DNA of 64,000 bases, from NCBI RefSeq assembly GCF_013404085.1, contig NZ_JABFHO010000001.1:2491001-2555000 (forward strand), written 5' to 3'. Position 1 is the first letter of the stretch. Every line of letters begins with the position of its first letter. Below the pieces are notes generated by a model. It had not been told where the DNA came from. It did no database searches and worked only from the letters and a program-made list of their open reading frames with translations. This document shows, piece by piece, positions 28,816 through 39,053 of the stretch. The translations under genes were made by a program, and so were the position numbers. Source of the stretch: Winogradskyella helgolandensis. GTDB lineage: Bacteria; Bacteroidota; Bacteroidia; Flavobacteriales; Flavobacteriaceae.

Positions 28816-31800
28816 ATGATAGAATCAACCGTAGAACCTGAAAGTAAATCTATTTTCAACCCTTTTGCAGGACCTGAGATTGAACGTATAATGCATACTA
28901 CCCAATCACAAACAGAGATTTGGCTGGCGTGCAAATTGGGTGATATAGATGCTAGTAGAGCATATAATGAATCCATTTCGCTTATACTTAAAGGGCAATT
29001 AAATAAAAGTGCGATTCTAAAAGCTATTCAAAGTATCGTAAATCGTCATGAATGTTTACGTTCAGTGTTTAGTTCTGACGGTCGTTATATGACAGTGTTT
29101 AAACATGTTGCTGTTTTGCTAGATATTCAGGATGCTTCAGCTAGTAGCAAAATAGAGAAAGATGAAATTTTAAAAAATTGCTTGTCTACAGATGCTAATT
29201 ATGTATTTGATTTATTAAGAGGCCCACTTTTTAAAGTGGGACTAATTAAGGTTTCAGAAGAAGAACATCATTTAATTATTACTGCACACCATATTGTATT
29301 TGATGGTTGGTCTGCAGGTATTTTATTAGAAGAACTAGGAAGCTTGTATTCGGCTAACGTTAATAATACACATCACAATTTACCACAAGCAGAAAGTTTT
29401 TGCGCTTATGCAGAGGAGCAGCATGCGTTTATGGCGAGTGAAGCCTACGATATTACCGAAAACTATTGGCTTAATGAATTTAAGGATAATGTACCTCAAT
29501 TAACGTTGCCAACAGATTTTCCAAGACCAGAGGTTAGAACATTTAAGAGTGAACGTCTCGATGTTTCTATGGGAACAGAATTGGTGAGTGCTTTAAAAAA
29601 AACAGGTATAAAAGCAGGTTGTAGTTTGGTAACCACACTTTTATCAGCATTCGAAATATTTATTTACACCCAAACAGGACAAGATGATATTGTCTTGGGA
29701 CTACCTTCAGCCGATCAAGCAGCAAGTGGTAAATTACAAATGATTGGTCATTGTGTAAACTTGTTACCACTACGAAGCAAAATTGATGTAAATATTAGTT
29801 TTGATGATTATTTAAAACAACGCAAACCTCAACTATTTGATGCTTATGATCAGCAGCAAATTAGTTTTGGACAATTGCTTCAAAAGCTTTCAATCGCTAG
29901 AGATCCTTCTAGAGTACCATTAGTTCCTGTGGTTTTTAATATTGATATGGGAATGACTAATGCAGTCTCATTTACGGATTTAGCATACGAGTTAAAAAGT
30001 AATCCACGCGCTTATGATGCTTTTGAGATTTTTCTAAACGCATCAGGATCAGAGGAAAATTTAATTTTAGAATGGGCTTATAATACGGCATTGTTTAAAC
30101 CAGAAACCATAAAACAAATGATGGTTTCGTTTCAAAGTTTGGTTCATAAATTAATAGAATCGCATGATTTCAAACTAAAGGAAATTCTTAAAGTTGATGA
30201 CACTGCATATATAAATATTAACAAAACAGATGCTACTTATCCGAAATTACCGTTACATCAGCTTATTGCGAAACAAGCAAGACAATCACCAGATACAAAA
30301 GCATTAAAATTCGAACAGTCTGAAATCACTTATAAAGATTTAGAATTACAAATAAATCGTTTAGCACATTCTTTAGCAGAAAAAGGTGTTAAACCAAATA
30401 CTATAGTTGCTGTTGCTGCACCACGTTCAATTGAATTAGTAGTAAGTTTACTTGCTATAATGCAATGTGGAGCTGCTTATTTGCCATTAGATCCAAGTTA
30501 TCCGCAACACCGCTTAGACTTTATGCTAAGTGACTCTGATGCTGAAGTCGTTATAGCATCCAATACAACATCTATTAAATCTGAAGCTAGTAAAAAACAA
30601 CTTGTATTAGAAGATTTGTTTTTAAACTTAACAGAATATTCATCTGATCCTCTATCACTAAGTGTAGATATAGAAGAAAAAGCCTATTTACTATATACTT
30701 CAGGATCAACAGGAAATCCTAAAGGCGTTGAGGTTACGCACAAAAACTTAGTCAACTTCTTATTTAGCATGTTAGTTGAACCAGGTATTAAGGAAACGGA
30801 TAAGCTATTATCGATCACAACAATTTCCTTTGATATTGCAGGTTTAGAGTTGTTTTTACCATTATTGAAAGGTGCCACTTTGGTAATTGCTAATGATGAC
30901 GTGGCTAAAGATGGACGTTTATTATTAGAACATATAGTAGATGAGTCTATAACCATGTTACAAGCGACTCCTACAACATGGCAAATGTTATTAGATTCTG
31001 GTTGGGTAGATAAATTGCCTATTAAAGCGCTATGTGGTGGTGAAAAACTACCAATGCCTTTAGCAAAAAAAATAATACCAAAGGTTAATGAGTTATGGAA
31101 TATGTACGGTCCTACTGAAACAACCATTTGGTCTACTACCAAACAAATTTTAATTGATGATGAGGTGCTTACAATTGGTAAGCCCATAGCTAATACGCAA
31201 GTTTACATTTTAAATGATCAAGGTCTTTTAATGAAACCAGGCGCTATTGGTGAAATTGTAATTGGAGGTGATGGTGTTGCAAACGGGTATTGGAAGCGTG
31301 AGGATTTAACTGCTGAGAAGTTTATTTCTAGTCCATTTGATTCGGAGCCAAATGTTAAATTGTATAGAACAGGTGATCTTGGGAGGTTGCTTAGTAATGA
31401 TGAATTTGAATGCTTAGGTCGTATGGATGACCAAGTTAAAATTAGAGGGCATCGTATAGAACTTGGTGAAATTGAAGAGGTCATGATTACAATAGAGGAT
31501 ATTGAATCTTGTGTTGTGATGATAGACGAAGACCGGTTAAAAGCATTTGTTAAAGGGAAGGAATCTTTTTCTCTTTCTCAAGATATTCTTCATAAATGGA
31601 GAACCCATTTAAAAGAGCTTTTACCGCTTTATATGGTTCCTCATGATATTAATCGTGTTAATGAGTTTCCAACAACCTTAAATGGAAAAATTGATAGAAA
31701 GACATTACTTAATAATTCTAAGTTGACTTCTCAGCGTATAACTGGTAAAACGGCTCCAAGATCAGCAATGGAAAAGTTGGTGGCGAGCGTTTGGGAATCG

Positions 31801-32838
31801 TCTTTGAAAATTAAGGATATTGATGTTTTTAGTAATTTCTTTGAGATTGGTGGACATTCTTTAATTGCGGTTCGGGTAATGGCAAGTTTAGAGAAGGAGA
31901 CCGGAACTAGATTACCTCTCTCGGCATTAATGACGCATTCAACTATAGAAAAACTAGCACAATTAATGGAGGTGGATGACGAGGAAAACTCATGGAGTTC
32001 ATTAGTGCCAATTAAACCAGATGGAAATAAAACACCACTTTATGTTGTACATGGAGAGTTTTATAATGTGTTGTTTTTGAATTCATTAGTTAAAAATGTA
32101 GATAGCGAACAGCCTTTATATGGTTTGCAAGCCAAAGGACTTAACGAAGAGGATACTCCACATGATAAGATTGAGGATATGGCTGCTCATTATATTTCGG
32201 AAATTCTTGAATCCAATCCAGAAGGACCATATGCAATAGCTGGGTATTCATTTGGCGGAATTATAGCATTTGAAATGGCTAGACAATTAAAAGCTCAAGG
32301 CAAAACGGTAGAGAAATTTATATCTTTTGATAGCTATGTCTTCCCAGACTATTATTATCCAGATGCGTTTAGAAAGCAATTTATGACGGGATTTTATACT
32401 TCAGGTAAAGTTGTTTTTGCATTATCTAAAATGTTTAGTAGTGCTGATAAATTTAAAGAAAGAATACGCATTTTTAGAAATATGCTGAATCAAATATTTT
32501 CTAGGGTTAAACATAATAATAAAGAGCATAAATTAGAGCGTAAAGAATTACAAGATTTATTAGAGCTTAACGTAGGTAAGGAAACATTAAAAAACTTGAG
32601 TAGTCATCACAGTTTGGCAGTTGATAGCTATCATATAGTTCCAGAGGATTTAAAAGTAGACTTAATGGTTGCAGATGATGATGTCTTTTTTAAACATGAT
32701 AAAAAGTATTACGGATGGAAATCTTTAGCGAAGCAAGGAGTGCAAAGGCATAGTGTTTCGGGTAACCATGCCAATATGTTTGTAGCTCCTAATGATAAAC
32801 AATTTGGTCTTGTTCTACAAAAAATATTAGACAGTTAA
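28816..32838 (+). CDS. Single-module NRPS: C-A-PCP-TE, copy 1
   Basis: This 1340-residue synthetase has a condensation domain (about 25-450; HHIVFDG at 158-164), an adenylation domain (about 470-965; LLYTSGSTGNPKG, NMYGPTETTIWST, GHRIELGEIE), a PCP (Ser1015 in GGHSL) and a type I thioesterase (about 1060-1340). The thioesterase triad is Ser1145 in GYSFGG, Asp1172 in SFDSY and His1318 in SGNHANM. The pocket code reads D-I-L-Q-C-G-M-I-W-K, again glycine-like. It begins 55 bases after the NRPS/PKS and should accept its chain. A thioesterase at this point is unexpected because another complete C-A-PCP-TE module follows. The residues that matter for catalysis all look intact. Confidence 0.93.
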   Translation: MIESTVEPESKSIFNPFAGPEIERIMHTTQSQTEIWLACKLGDIDASRAYNESISLILKGQLNKSAILKAIQSIVNRHECLRSVFSSDGRYMTVFKHVAVLLDIQDASASSKIEKDEILKNCLSTDANYVFDLLRGPLFKVGLIKVSEEEHHLIITAHHIVFDGWSAGILLEELGSLYSANVNNTHHNLPQAESFCAYAEEQHAFMASEAYDITENYWLNEFKDNVPQLTLPTDFPRPEVRTFKSERLDVSMGTELVSALKKTGIKAGCSLVTTLLSAFEIFIYTQTGQDDIVLGLPSADQAASGKLQMIGHCVNLLPLRSKIDVNISFDDYLKQRKPQLFDAYDQQQISFGQLLQKLSIARDPSRVPLVPVVFNIDMGMTNAVSFTDLAYELKSNPRAYDAFEIFLNASGSEENLILEWAYNTALFKPETIKQMMVSFQSLVHKLIESHDFKLKEILKVDDTAYININKTDATYPKLPLHQLIAKQARQSPDTKALKFEQSEITYKDLELQINRLAHSLAEKGVKPNTIVAVAAPRSIELVVSLLAIMQCGAAYLPLDPSYPQHRLDFMLSDSDAEVVIASNTTSIKSEASKKQLVLEDLFLNLTEYSSDPLSLSVDIEEKAYLLYTSGSTGNPKGVEVTHKNLVNFLFSMLVEPGIKETDKLLSITTISFDIAGLELFLPLLKGATLVIANDDVAKDGRLLLEHIVDESITMLQATPTTWQMLLDSGWVDKLPIKALCGGEKLPMPLAKKIIPKVNELWNMYGPTETTIWSTTKQILIDDEVLTIGKPIANTQVYILNDQGLLMKPGAIGEIVIGGDGVANGYWKREDLTAEKFISSPFDSEPNVKLYRTGDLGRLLSNDEFECLGRMDDQVKIRGHRIELGEIEEVMITIEDIESCVVMIDEDRLKAFVKGKESFSLSQDILHKWRTHLKELLPLYMVPHDINRVNEFPTTLNGKIDRKTLLNNSKLTSQRITGKTAPRSAMEKLVASVWESSLKIKDIDVFSNFFEIGGHSLIAVRVMASLEKETGTRLPLSALMTHSTIEKLAQLMEVDDEENSWSSLVPIKPDGNKTPLYVVHGEFYNVLFLNSLVKNVDSEQPLYGLQAKGLNEEDTPHDKIEDMAAHYISEILESNPEGPYAIAGYSFGGIIAFEMARQLKAQGKTVEKFISFDSYVFPDYYYPDAFRKQFMTGFYTSGKVVFALSKMFSSADKFKERIRIFRNMLNQIFSRVKHNNKEHKLERKELQDLLELNVGKETLKNLSSHHSLAVDSYHIVPEDLKVDLMVADDDVFFKHDKKYYGWKSLAKQGVQRHSVSGNHANMFVAPNDKQFGLVLQKILDS

Positions 32839-33415
32839 ACAGACAGAAGAATCAATGCTATTTTATTTGTTCCTTTAAAAACATGAATAGTCTTTATTGC
32901 CAAATAGGCTCAATATTTACATTAATTTTATTAATTTTTTTTGTTTTAAAAAAAATAATTATGGTGAAAACTTATCAAATGAAAAGTGAATATATCTGAC
33001 TTATTTTTAGATAAATAGGTATTTTTAACTTATGTTTGGTCTATAGTATTAGACGGAAAATTCAGTTGTTTTTTTTGATTATTCTGCAAGAATTATTTTA
33101 TAACGATAATTAAAAACATCTTGTCTGATTTTTTATTTTTAATACTTTTTTTTATATATTTTTTCCGTTCAAATTCCCCTTCAGAATTGAATGTAATTAT
33201 TTTAAAATAAAAGCTTTCACCACTTATAGCGTTGGTGAATAACTAATTGTTTAGAAATGTATTTGAAATTTAGTAAGTTTTACAGAAAAGGCAGAAAATT
33301 AAATATTACATCTTTAATTTTTACTTAAAAAATCTTGTTATTATAATTTTCTAAGTAAGTAGACTTTATAGCTTCACCAATATTTTAATTAATTACTTCT
33401 TTTAGCCTAAACCTG
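32839..33415. other. 577-bp gene-free region between the two NRPS genes
   Basis: No ORF is supportable. A -7-like TATGTTTG lies at 33031-33038. A 7-bp inverted repeat TTCACCA/TGGTGAA (33216-33222 and 33233-33239, 10-base loop, no T run) lies in the middle. Another TTCACCA occurs near 33374. The second NRPS gene may therefore have its own promoter instead of simply being read through. Confidence 0.35.
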
Positions 33416-36400
33416 ATGAAGAAACCAATAATCTATACCACTCAATCACAGACAGAAATTTGGACTGCTTGTAAACTTGGTGGTGAAGATGCGAATAGAG
33501 GATATAATGAGTCTTTCTCTATAATATTTACTGGCCATTTAAATAAAGATGCATTACGAAACGCTATTCAAACTTTAATAGATCGTCATGAGTCATTACG
33601 ATCTAATTTTAGCGATGATGGTCGATTTATTACTGTCCATAGAGATATTTCCATTGTTCTAGATGATCATGATATTTCTGGATTTACTGCAACTGAAAAA
33701 GATAGAATTATTGAGGACTATTTATCTTCTCATTCTAATTTTGTTTTTGATTTAAAGAATGGTCCACTTTTTAAAATTGAACTCATTAAATTATCAGAAA
33801 CTGAGCATCATTTCTTATTCACAGCTCATCATATTATTTGTGATGGTTGGTCAATTAGAATTCTTTTAAAAGAATTGAGTACTTTATATTCAAATTCAGT
33901 TTCAAATACTAATCATGATTTACCTAAGCCAGATTGTTATCGTACTTATGCAAAAGAACGACAACTATTTTTGGGGAGTGAAGCACATAAAGCTAGTGAG
34001 AGTTATTGGCTTAACCAATATGCCAATGAGGTGCCTCATGTTACCCTAACAACGGATTTTCCTAGGCCAGAACTTAGAACTTACAAAAGTGAGAGATTAG
34101 ATATAGTGATTGATAATTCTTTGGTTAATGGACTGAAAAAAATAGGGGATGAAGTAGATTGTAGTTTTGAAAATACATTGTTATCTGCATTTGAAATTTT
34201 TATCAATTCACAAACAAGTCAAGATGAAATTGTCTTAGGTTTACTTTTACCTGGACAAGCAGTTAATAATAAACCTCAATTAATTGGCCATTGTGTTAAT
34301 TTGTTGCCTTTAAGGAGTAAAATTGATTTGCAAATTAGTTTTGTTGACTATGTGAACCAACGTAAACCTCAGCTTGCTGAAGCTTATGAACATCAGTTGT
34401 TTAGTTATGGCGAACTGCTTCAGAAATTATCAATAACGAGAGATCCTTCGTTAGTACCTTTAGCACCAATAGTCTTTAATGTTGATTTGAATTTATCAGA
34501 TTCCATTTCATTTTCAAACCTAGATTACAAATTAAAAAGTAACCCTAGAGCTTATGAAACTTTTGAGCTTTTTGTAAATGTTACAGGGTCAGAAGAAGAT
34601 TTAGTCATAGAACTGTCTTACAATACTGCTTTGTTTAAAACAGCAACGATTGAAAAATTAATGATATCATTTCGGAAGTTGTTAAAGCAAATAGTAGAAA
34701 CACCGAAAATTAAATTAGAAACAATTTTAAAGGTTGATGAATCTCGTTATCAAATTCTAAATGCTACTTATAACGAGTATCCTAAGTTACCATTACATCA
34801 GCTTCTTGCAGAACAAGCGCAAGTCAGTCCAGATAAGATAGCCTTAATATATGGAGCCTCTAAAATTACTTATCAAGAATTTGAAGAGCAAGTTAATCAA
34901 TTAGCACATCGTTTAACAGCACAAGGTGTAAAACCAGGAACGATTACTGCTGTGGCTTTACCAAGATCAATTGAACTTGTTATTAGTTTAGTTGCAATTA
35001 TGCAATGTGGCTCAGCGTATTTACCGTTAGATCCAAGTTATCCTCAACAACGGTTAGATTTTATGATGGATGATTCAAAAGCTGAAGTCTTAATTTCATC
35101 TAATGAATTGGATCTTTCTTTAAAATCCATTCCAAAATTATTAATGATTGAGGATTTGTTTACGGATTTATCACAATTTCCGTTAACACCTCAAACGCTC
35201 TCTGTAGATATTGAGGAGATGGTCTATTTGCTTTATACCTCTGGTTCAACTGGTAATCCTAAAGGAGTTCAAGTAACACACAAAAACCTTGTTAATTTTC
35301 TGTATGGTATGGTTGAAAAACCAGGTATAGAGGAAACTGACAAACTACTATCTATTACCACAATTTCTTTTGATATTGCAGGTCTCGAGTTGTACTTGCC
35401 ATTATTAAGAGGTGCTACGTTGGTCATTGCTAATGATGAAATAGCAAAAGACACGCGCTTAATGCTAGAGGTGCTTGAAGAAGAAAATATAAGCATTTTA
35501 CAAGCCACACCTACAACATGGCAAATGCTTTTAGATGCAGGTTGGGAAAATCATTTACCGATTAAAGCTTTAAGTGGTGGAGAAGCAATTCCTATGAGTT
35601 TAGCTACTAAATTATTAAATAGAGTTGATGAACTTTGGAATATGTATGGCCCTACGGAGACCACGATTTGGTCTACTGTGAAGCAAATTAAATCTGAAGA
35701 TAGCATAATTACAATTGGTGAGCCTATTGCAAATACTCAGTTGTATATTGTTAATGACAATGGACAATTGATGGAGCCAGGGCAAATTGGAGAATTGTGT
35801 ATTGCCGGTGATGGAGTAGCAAAAGGATATTGGAGACGACCAGATTTAACTTCTGAGAAATTTATTAATAATATCTTTAATAAAGGGGAGGATTTCTTGC
35901 TATATAAAACAGGTGATTTAGCTAAAATTCTACCTTCTGGAGAAGTTCAATGTTTAGGTAGAATTGACCAGCAAGTTAAAATAAGAGGACATCGCATAGA
36001 GCTTGGAGAAATAGAAGAAGCTATTAATAAACTGGAGAAAGTTGAAACTTCAGTTGTATTGGTAAGAGAAGATAGACTAGAAGCATATGTTATATCTCAT
36101 AAACAAAAAGAGATTTTAATTGAAACGATAAAAGATTGGAAAACTCAGCTTTCAGAAGAATTACCATCTTATATGGTTCCTGTAGAATTTCATTTTATCA
36201 ATGAATTCCCAACAACATTAAACGGAAAAATAGATCGTAAAGCATTAAACAGTCCTTTCTATAATTCTAAAGGTTCAAAAGAATATACAGCACCTAGAAC
36301 TGAAACAGAAAAAATAATAGCATCAATTTGGAAAGATTGTTTAAAGCGAGATAAAATAGATGTCTATAGCGATTTTTTTGATTTGGGTGGTCATTCATTA

Positions 36401-37342
36401 ATCGCGGTTAAAGTGATGTCACTTATAGAAAAGAAAACAGGAAAGCGATTACCGTTATCTGCTTTAATGTTGCACTCTACTGTAAAAAAATTGGCAGAAT
36501 CTATGGATGTGGAGGTGAATGAAACGTCGTGGAATTCATTAGTGCCAGTAAAATCTGAGGGAACAAAAAATCCAGTTTATGTCGTACATGGTGCAGAGCA
36601 CAATGTTATGTTTTTAAATGCTTTAGCTAAAAATGTAGATGGTAGTCAGCCTGTGTATGGATTGCAATCTAAAGGACTCAATGGTATAGATAAACCACAT
36701 AATAAGATTGAGGATATGGCTAGTAATTACATTTCTGAAATTATTAATGCAAATCCAACAGGACCATACGTTCTAGCAGGATATTCATTTGGGGGTGTTA
36801 TAGCATTTGAAATGGCGAGACAAATGATAGCACAGGATAAAAAAGTAGATAAAGTAATTTTATTAGATAGTTATGTTTATCCATCTTATTACCATGCAAA
36901 CGCTTTAAAAAAGAGAATTACCCATTATAAATATACGATTAGCAAGGTACTTTTCATGACTCAGAAAATGTTCAGTAATAAATCGAGTTTTAATCGTAGA
37001 ATTCAATTATTTAAAGAAGGCTTGGTACAGAGTTATTCTAAGCTGAAACATGGAAAAGAAAAACACCATGAAATGCGATATAGTTGGCCTTATGAATTGG
37101 ACAAAATGCACAAAGTAGCCATTTGTAATTATCAAATTTCACCATTAGATATTACGGTAGATTTATTAAGAGTCGCTGAAGATGATATTTTTTATGCACA
37201 CGATGCTGATACCTTGGGCTGGAAAAATATAGCCACTAAAGGAGTTCGGAGACATTTAATACCAGGAAATCATAGAAATATGATTTCACATCCTCATGAT
37301 AAGGAATTAGCTAGAATACTACAAAATGTACTAGATAATTAA
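33416..37342 (+). CDS. Single-module NRPS: C-A-PCP-TE, copy 2
   Basis: This 1308-residue synthetase is a clear paralogue of the preceding gene along its whole length. It has a condensation domain (HHIICDG at 138-144), adenylation (LLYTSGSTGNPKG; NMYGPTETTIWST), PCP (Ser994 in GGHSL) and thioesterase (Ser1124 in GYSFGG, Asp1151, His1286 in GNHRNM). The pocket code reads D-I-L-Q-S-G-M-I-W-K, one residue different from copy 1. That change (Cys to Ser at position 299) is conservative, so glycine or a similarly small residue is again the best guess. It begins MKKPIIYTTQSQTEIWTACKLG, like copy 1 after that copy's 30-residue leader. It ends one base before the thioesterase gene. Confidence 0.93.
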   Translation: MKKPIIYTTQSQTEIWTACKLGGEDANRGYNESFSIIFTGHLNKDALRNAIQTLIDRHESLRSNFSDDGRFITVHRDISIVLDDHDISGFTATEKDRIIEDYLSSHSNFVFDLKNGPLFKIELIKLSETEHHFLFTAHHIICDGWSIRILLKELSTLYSNSVSNTNHDLPKPDCYRTYAKERQLFLGSEAHKASESYWLNQYANEVPHVTLTTDFPRPELRTYKSERLDIVIDNSLVNGLKKIGDEVDCSFENTLLSAFEIFINSQTSQDEIVLGLLLPGQAVNNKPQLIGHCVNLLPLRSKIDLQISFVDYVNQRKPQLAEAYEHQLFSYGELLQKLSITRDPSLVPLAPIVFNVDLNLSDSISFSNLDYKLKSNPRAYETFELFVNVTGSEEDLVIELSYNTALFKTATIEKLMISFRKLLKQIVETPKIKLETILKVDESRYQILNATYNEYPKLPLHQLLAEQAQVSPDKIALIYGASKITYQEFEEQVNQLAHRLTAQGVKPGTITAVALPRSIELVISLVAIMQCGSAYLPLDPSYPQQRLDFMMDDSKAEVLISSNELDLSLKSIPKLLMIEDLFTDLSQFPLTPQTLSVDIEEMVYLLYTSGSTGNPKGVQVTHKNLVNFLYGMVEKPGIEETDKLLSITTISFDIAGLELYLPLLRGATLVIANDEIAKDTRLMLEVLEEENISILQATPTTWQMLLDAGWENHLPIKALSGGEAIPMSLATKLLNRVDELWNMYGPTETTIWSTVKQIKSEDSIITIGEPIANTQLYIVNDNGQLMEPGQIGELCIAGDGVAKGYWRRPDLTSEKFINNIFNKGEDFLLYKTGDLAKILPSGEVQCLGRIDQQVKIRGHRIELGEIEEAINKLEKVETSVVLVREDRLEAYVISHKQKEILIETIKDWKTQLSEELPSYMVPVEFHFINEFPTTLNGKIDRKALNSPFYNSKGSKEYTAPRTETEKIIASIWKDCLKRDKIDVYSDFFDLGGHSLIAVKVMSLIEKKTGKRLPLSALMLHSTVKKLAESMDVEVNETSWNSLVPVKSEGTKNPVYVVHGAEHNVMFLNALAKNVDGSQPVYGLQSKGLNGIDKPHNKIEDMASNYISEIINANPTGPYVLAGYSFGGVIAFEMARQMIAQDKKVDKVILLDSYVYPSYYHANALKKRITHYKYTISKVLFMTQKMFSNKSSFNRRIQLFKEGLVQSYSKLKHGKEKHHEMRYSWPYELDKMHKVAICNYQISPLDITVDLLRVAEDDIFYAHDADTLGWKNIATKGVRRHLIPGNHRNMISHPHDKELARILQNVLDN

Positions 37343-37343
37343 G

Positions 37344-38201
37344 ATGGAAAGTTCTAAGGTTACATACACTAATCACGAAGTTGATTTTAGTTCGTTAGTA
37401 CCTTTAAAACCGTGTGGAAATAGAAATCCCTTATTTATATTACATGGTGCTAACCATGATGTTTTAAGTTTTAAAAATTTGGCTGATGAGCTACATAGTG
37501 AACAACCAGTTTATGCTTTACAAGCTAAAGGACTTAAAGGAGATTCAAAACCTCACGATACTGTTGAAGACATGGCTGCATATTTTATTACTATTATAAA
37601 AACTATAAATAAGGAAGGACCTTATATTTTGTCAGGGTTTTCATTTGGTGGTATCATTGCTTTTGAAATGGCTAAACAATTAAAAGCTCAAGGAGAAAGA
37701 GTAAAAATGCTGTTACTTTTTGATAGCTATGTTTATCCTTCATATTATTATTCAGATCCATTAAAGAAGAAGGTTACCTCTAAGTTATATACAGTAGGGC
37801 AATTAGGTTTTATGGGTTTAAATATGTTTAGTAGTGTGTCTAATTTTAAACGTAGGGTTAAATTATTGAAAATAAAGTTTTCTGGATTATTTTTAAAATT
37901 AAAACATGGAAGTGAACAACAGTATCAATTGCAGTTTAATCGATCCTCAAAAATAGATAAGATGCATGGTTTAGCTTACGCTAGATATCATATAATTCCG
38001 CAGGATATAGAAGTAGATTTATTTAGGTCTACTAAAAAGCTATATTTTGCTCATGATTATAACTATTTAGGTTGGAAAAGAATAGCATTGGATGGAGTTC
38101 ATAAGCATATCTTACCAGGAAATCACTCCGAAATGTTTTTTTCTCCTGTTGTTGAAAAATTTGGTGAGAAGCTTCAAAATTTACTAGATGATGGAGTATA
38201 A
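37344..38201 (+). CDS. Stand-alone thioesterase, paralogue of the NRPS TE domains
   Basis: This 285-residue alpha/beta hydrolase has Ser100 in GFSFGG, Asp127 in LFDSY and His261 in GNHSEM. The Ser-Asp interval (27) equals that in the two NRPS TE domains and in SrfA-C TE. Its N-terminus, DFSSLVPLKPCGNRNPLFIL, matches the exact PCP-TE junction of the two NRPSs (SSLVPIKPDGNKTPLYVV and NSLVPVKSEGTKNPVYVV). It therefore looks like a third module copy that kept only the TE. It could be an editing type II thioesterase or release the final product. It overlaps the PPTase gene by 14 bases. Confidence 0.88.
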   Translation: MESSKVTYTNHEVDFSSLVPLKPCGNRNPLFILHGANHDVLSFKNLADELHSEQPVYALQAKGLKGDSKPHDTVEDMAAYFITIIKTINKEGPYILSGFSFGGIIAFEMAKQLKAQGERVKMLLLFDSYVYPSYYYSDPLKKKVTSKLYTVGQLGFMGLNMFSSVSNFKRRVKLLKIKFSGLFLKLKHGSEQQYQLQFNRSSKIDKMHGLAYARYHIIPQDIEVDLFRSTKKLYFAHDYNYLGWKRIALDGVHKHILPGNHSEMFFSPVVEKFGEKLQNLLDDGV

Positions 38202-38976
38202 TAATTCTGAAAGCAACTTGTTTTGTGGATCCTCTATAATTATAGATAGAAAGGGAGAAGATTCAGATCAAATTCATTCTGGCATTAAATTATATAAAAT
38301 TGAATTATCTCAATATTATAACATTACAGATGTATTATTAAAAACATTAACGCCACACGAAGTACAAAGAGCTCACAGGTACCATCATATAAAGGATTCA
38401 AAACGGTTTATAATTTGTAGAAGTTTTCTTAAGCTTTTAATAGCCCAACGAAATGATATCGAAATTTCTCAAGTATATTTTGAGAAAACTGAAAATCACA
38501 AACCGTATTTCCCCTTAGATAAAACGTTGTTTTTTAACGTGTCGCATGCTGGTGATTATGCAATCATTGCAATTGGAAATTGCGAATTAGGTGTCGATAT
38601 AGAATACATTGATAAGCATTTTAATTATGCTGATATTCTTCCTACTGTTTTTAGCTCTGAAGAACTAAGTTTTGTAGAAATGTCTAATTTTAAAAGACAA
38701 ACCTTTTATAAATTATGGACAAGAAAAGAGGCTATTGTAAAAGCGACAGGAAAAGGTATTGATGACGATTTTTCAAAAATACCTGTGCTAGATGGAGCTC
38801 ATACAGTACCATCATCATTAATAAACGACTTCAAAAAAATAAATGTATTTAGCTTCAATTTAAATGCTTATTACGTTGGTGCCTTTGCTTTTAAAGGTGA
38901 TGATATTGATTTTAAGCATATAAGTTTTCAACCTTTACCCAATATAGTAGAGTTAGAGTCTTTGTTTAAATTATAA
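38188..38976 (+). CDS. 4'-phosphopantetheinyl transferase, Sfp/Gsp type
   Basis: This 262-residue cytoplasmic enzyme should transfer the phosphopantetheine arm from CoA to the PCP and ACP serines of the synthetases. The diagnostic motifs are FNVSHAGDYAIIAI, LGVDIEYI (Mg2+-binding Asp and Glu) and FYKLWTRKEAIVKATGKG. Upstream, RRYHH-like RAHRYHHIKDSKRFIICR corresponds to the family's N-terminal basic motif. It overlaps the thioesterase gene by 14 bases, so it is translated with the cluster and is probably dedicated to it. A start a few codons later (MEYNNSES) is possible. Confidence 0.92.
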   Translation: MMEYNNSESNLFCGSSIIIDRKGEDSDQIHSGIKLYKIELSQYYNITDVLLKTLTPHEVQRAHRYHHIKDSKRFIICRSFLKLLIAQRNDIEISQVYFEKTENHKPYFPLDKTLFFNVSHAGDYAIIAIGNCELGVDIEYIDKHFNYADILPTVFSSEELSFVEMSNFKRQTFYKLWTRKEAIVKATGKGIDDDFSKIPVLDGAHTVPSSLINDFKKINVFSFNLNAYYVGAFAFKGDDIDFKHISFQPLPNIVELESLFKL

Positions 38977-38993
38977 TTTCAAATTAGTGCATT

Positions 38994-39007
38994 GTAACAT
39001 TAGTTAC
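38994..39007. promoter_or_regulatory. GTAAC-ATTA-GTTAC operator (site A), with -7 box at 39030-39037
   Basis: The palindrome's centre lies 36.5 bp before the end of a -7-like TATTTTTA, 17 bases upstream of the ATG at 39054. The same arrangement recurs at sites B, C and D. The spacing fits an activator of the CRP/FNR family bound at about -41. Confidence 0.7.
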
Positions 39008-39053
39008 GCTATCTTATATTAATCCTTTGTATTTTTATTTAAATTTTATTGAA

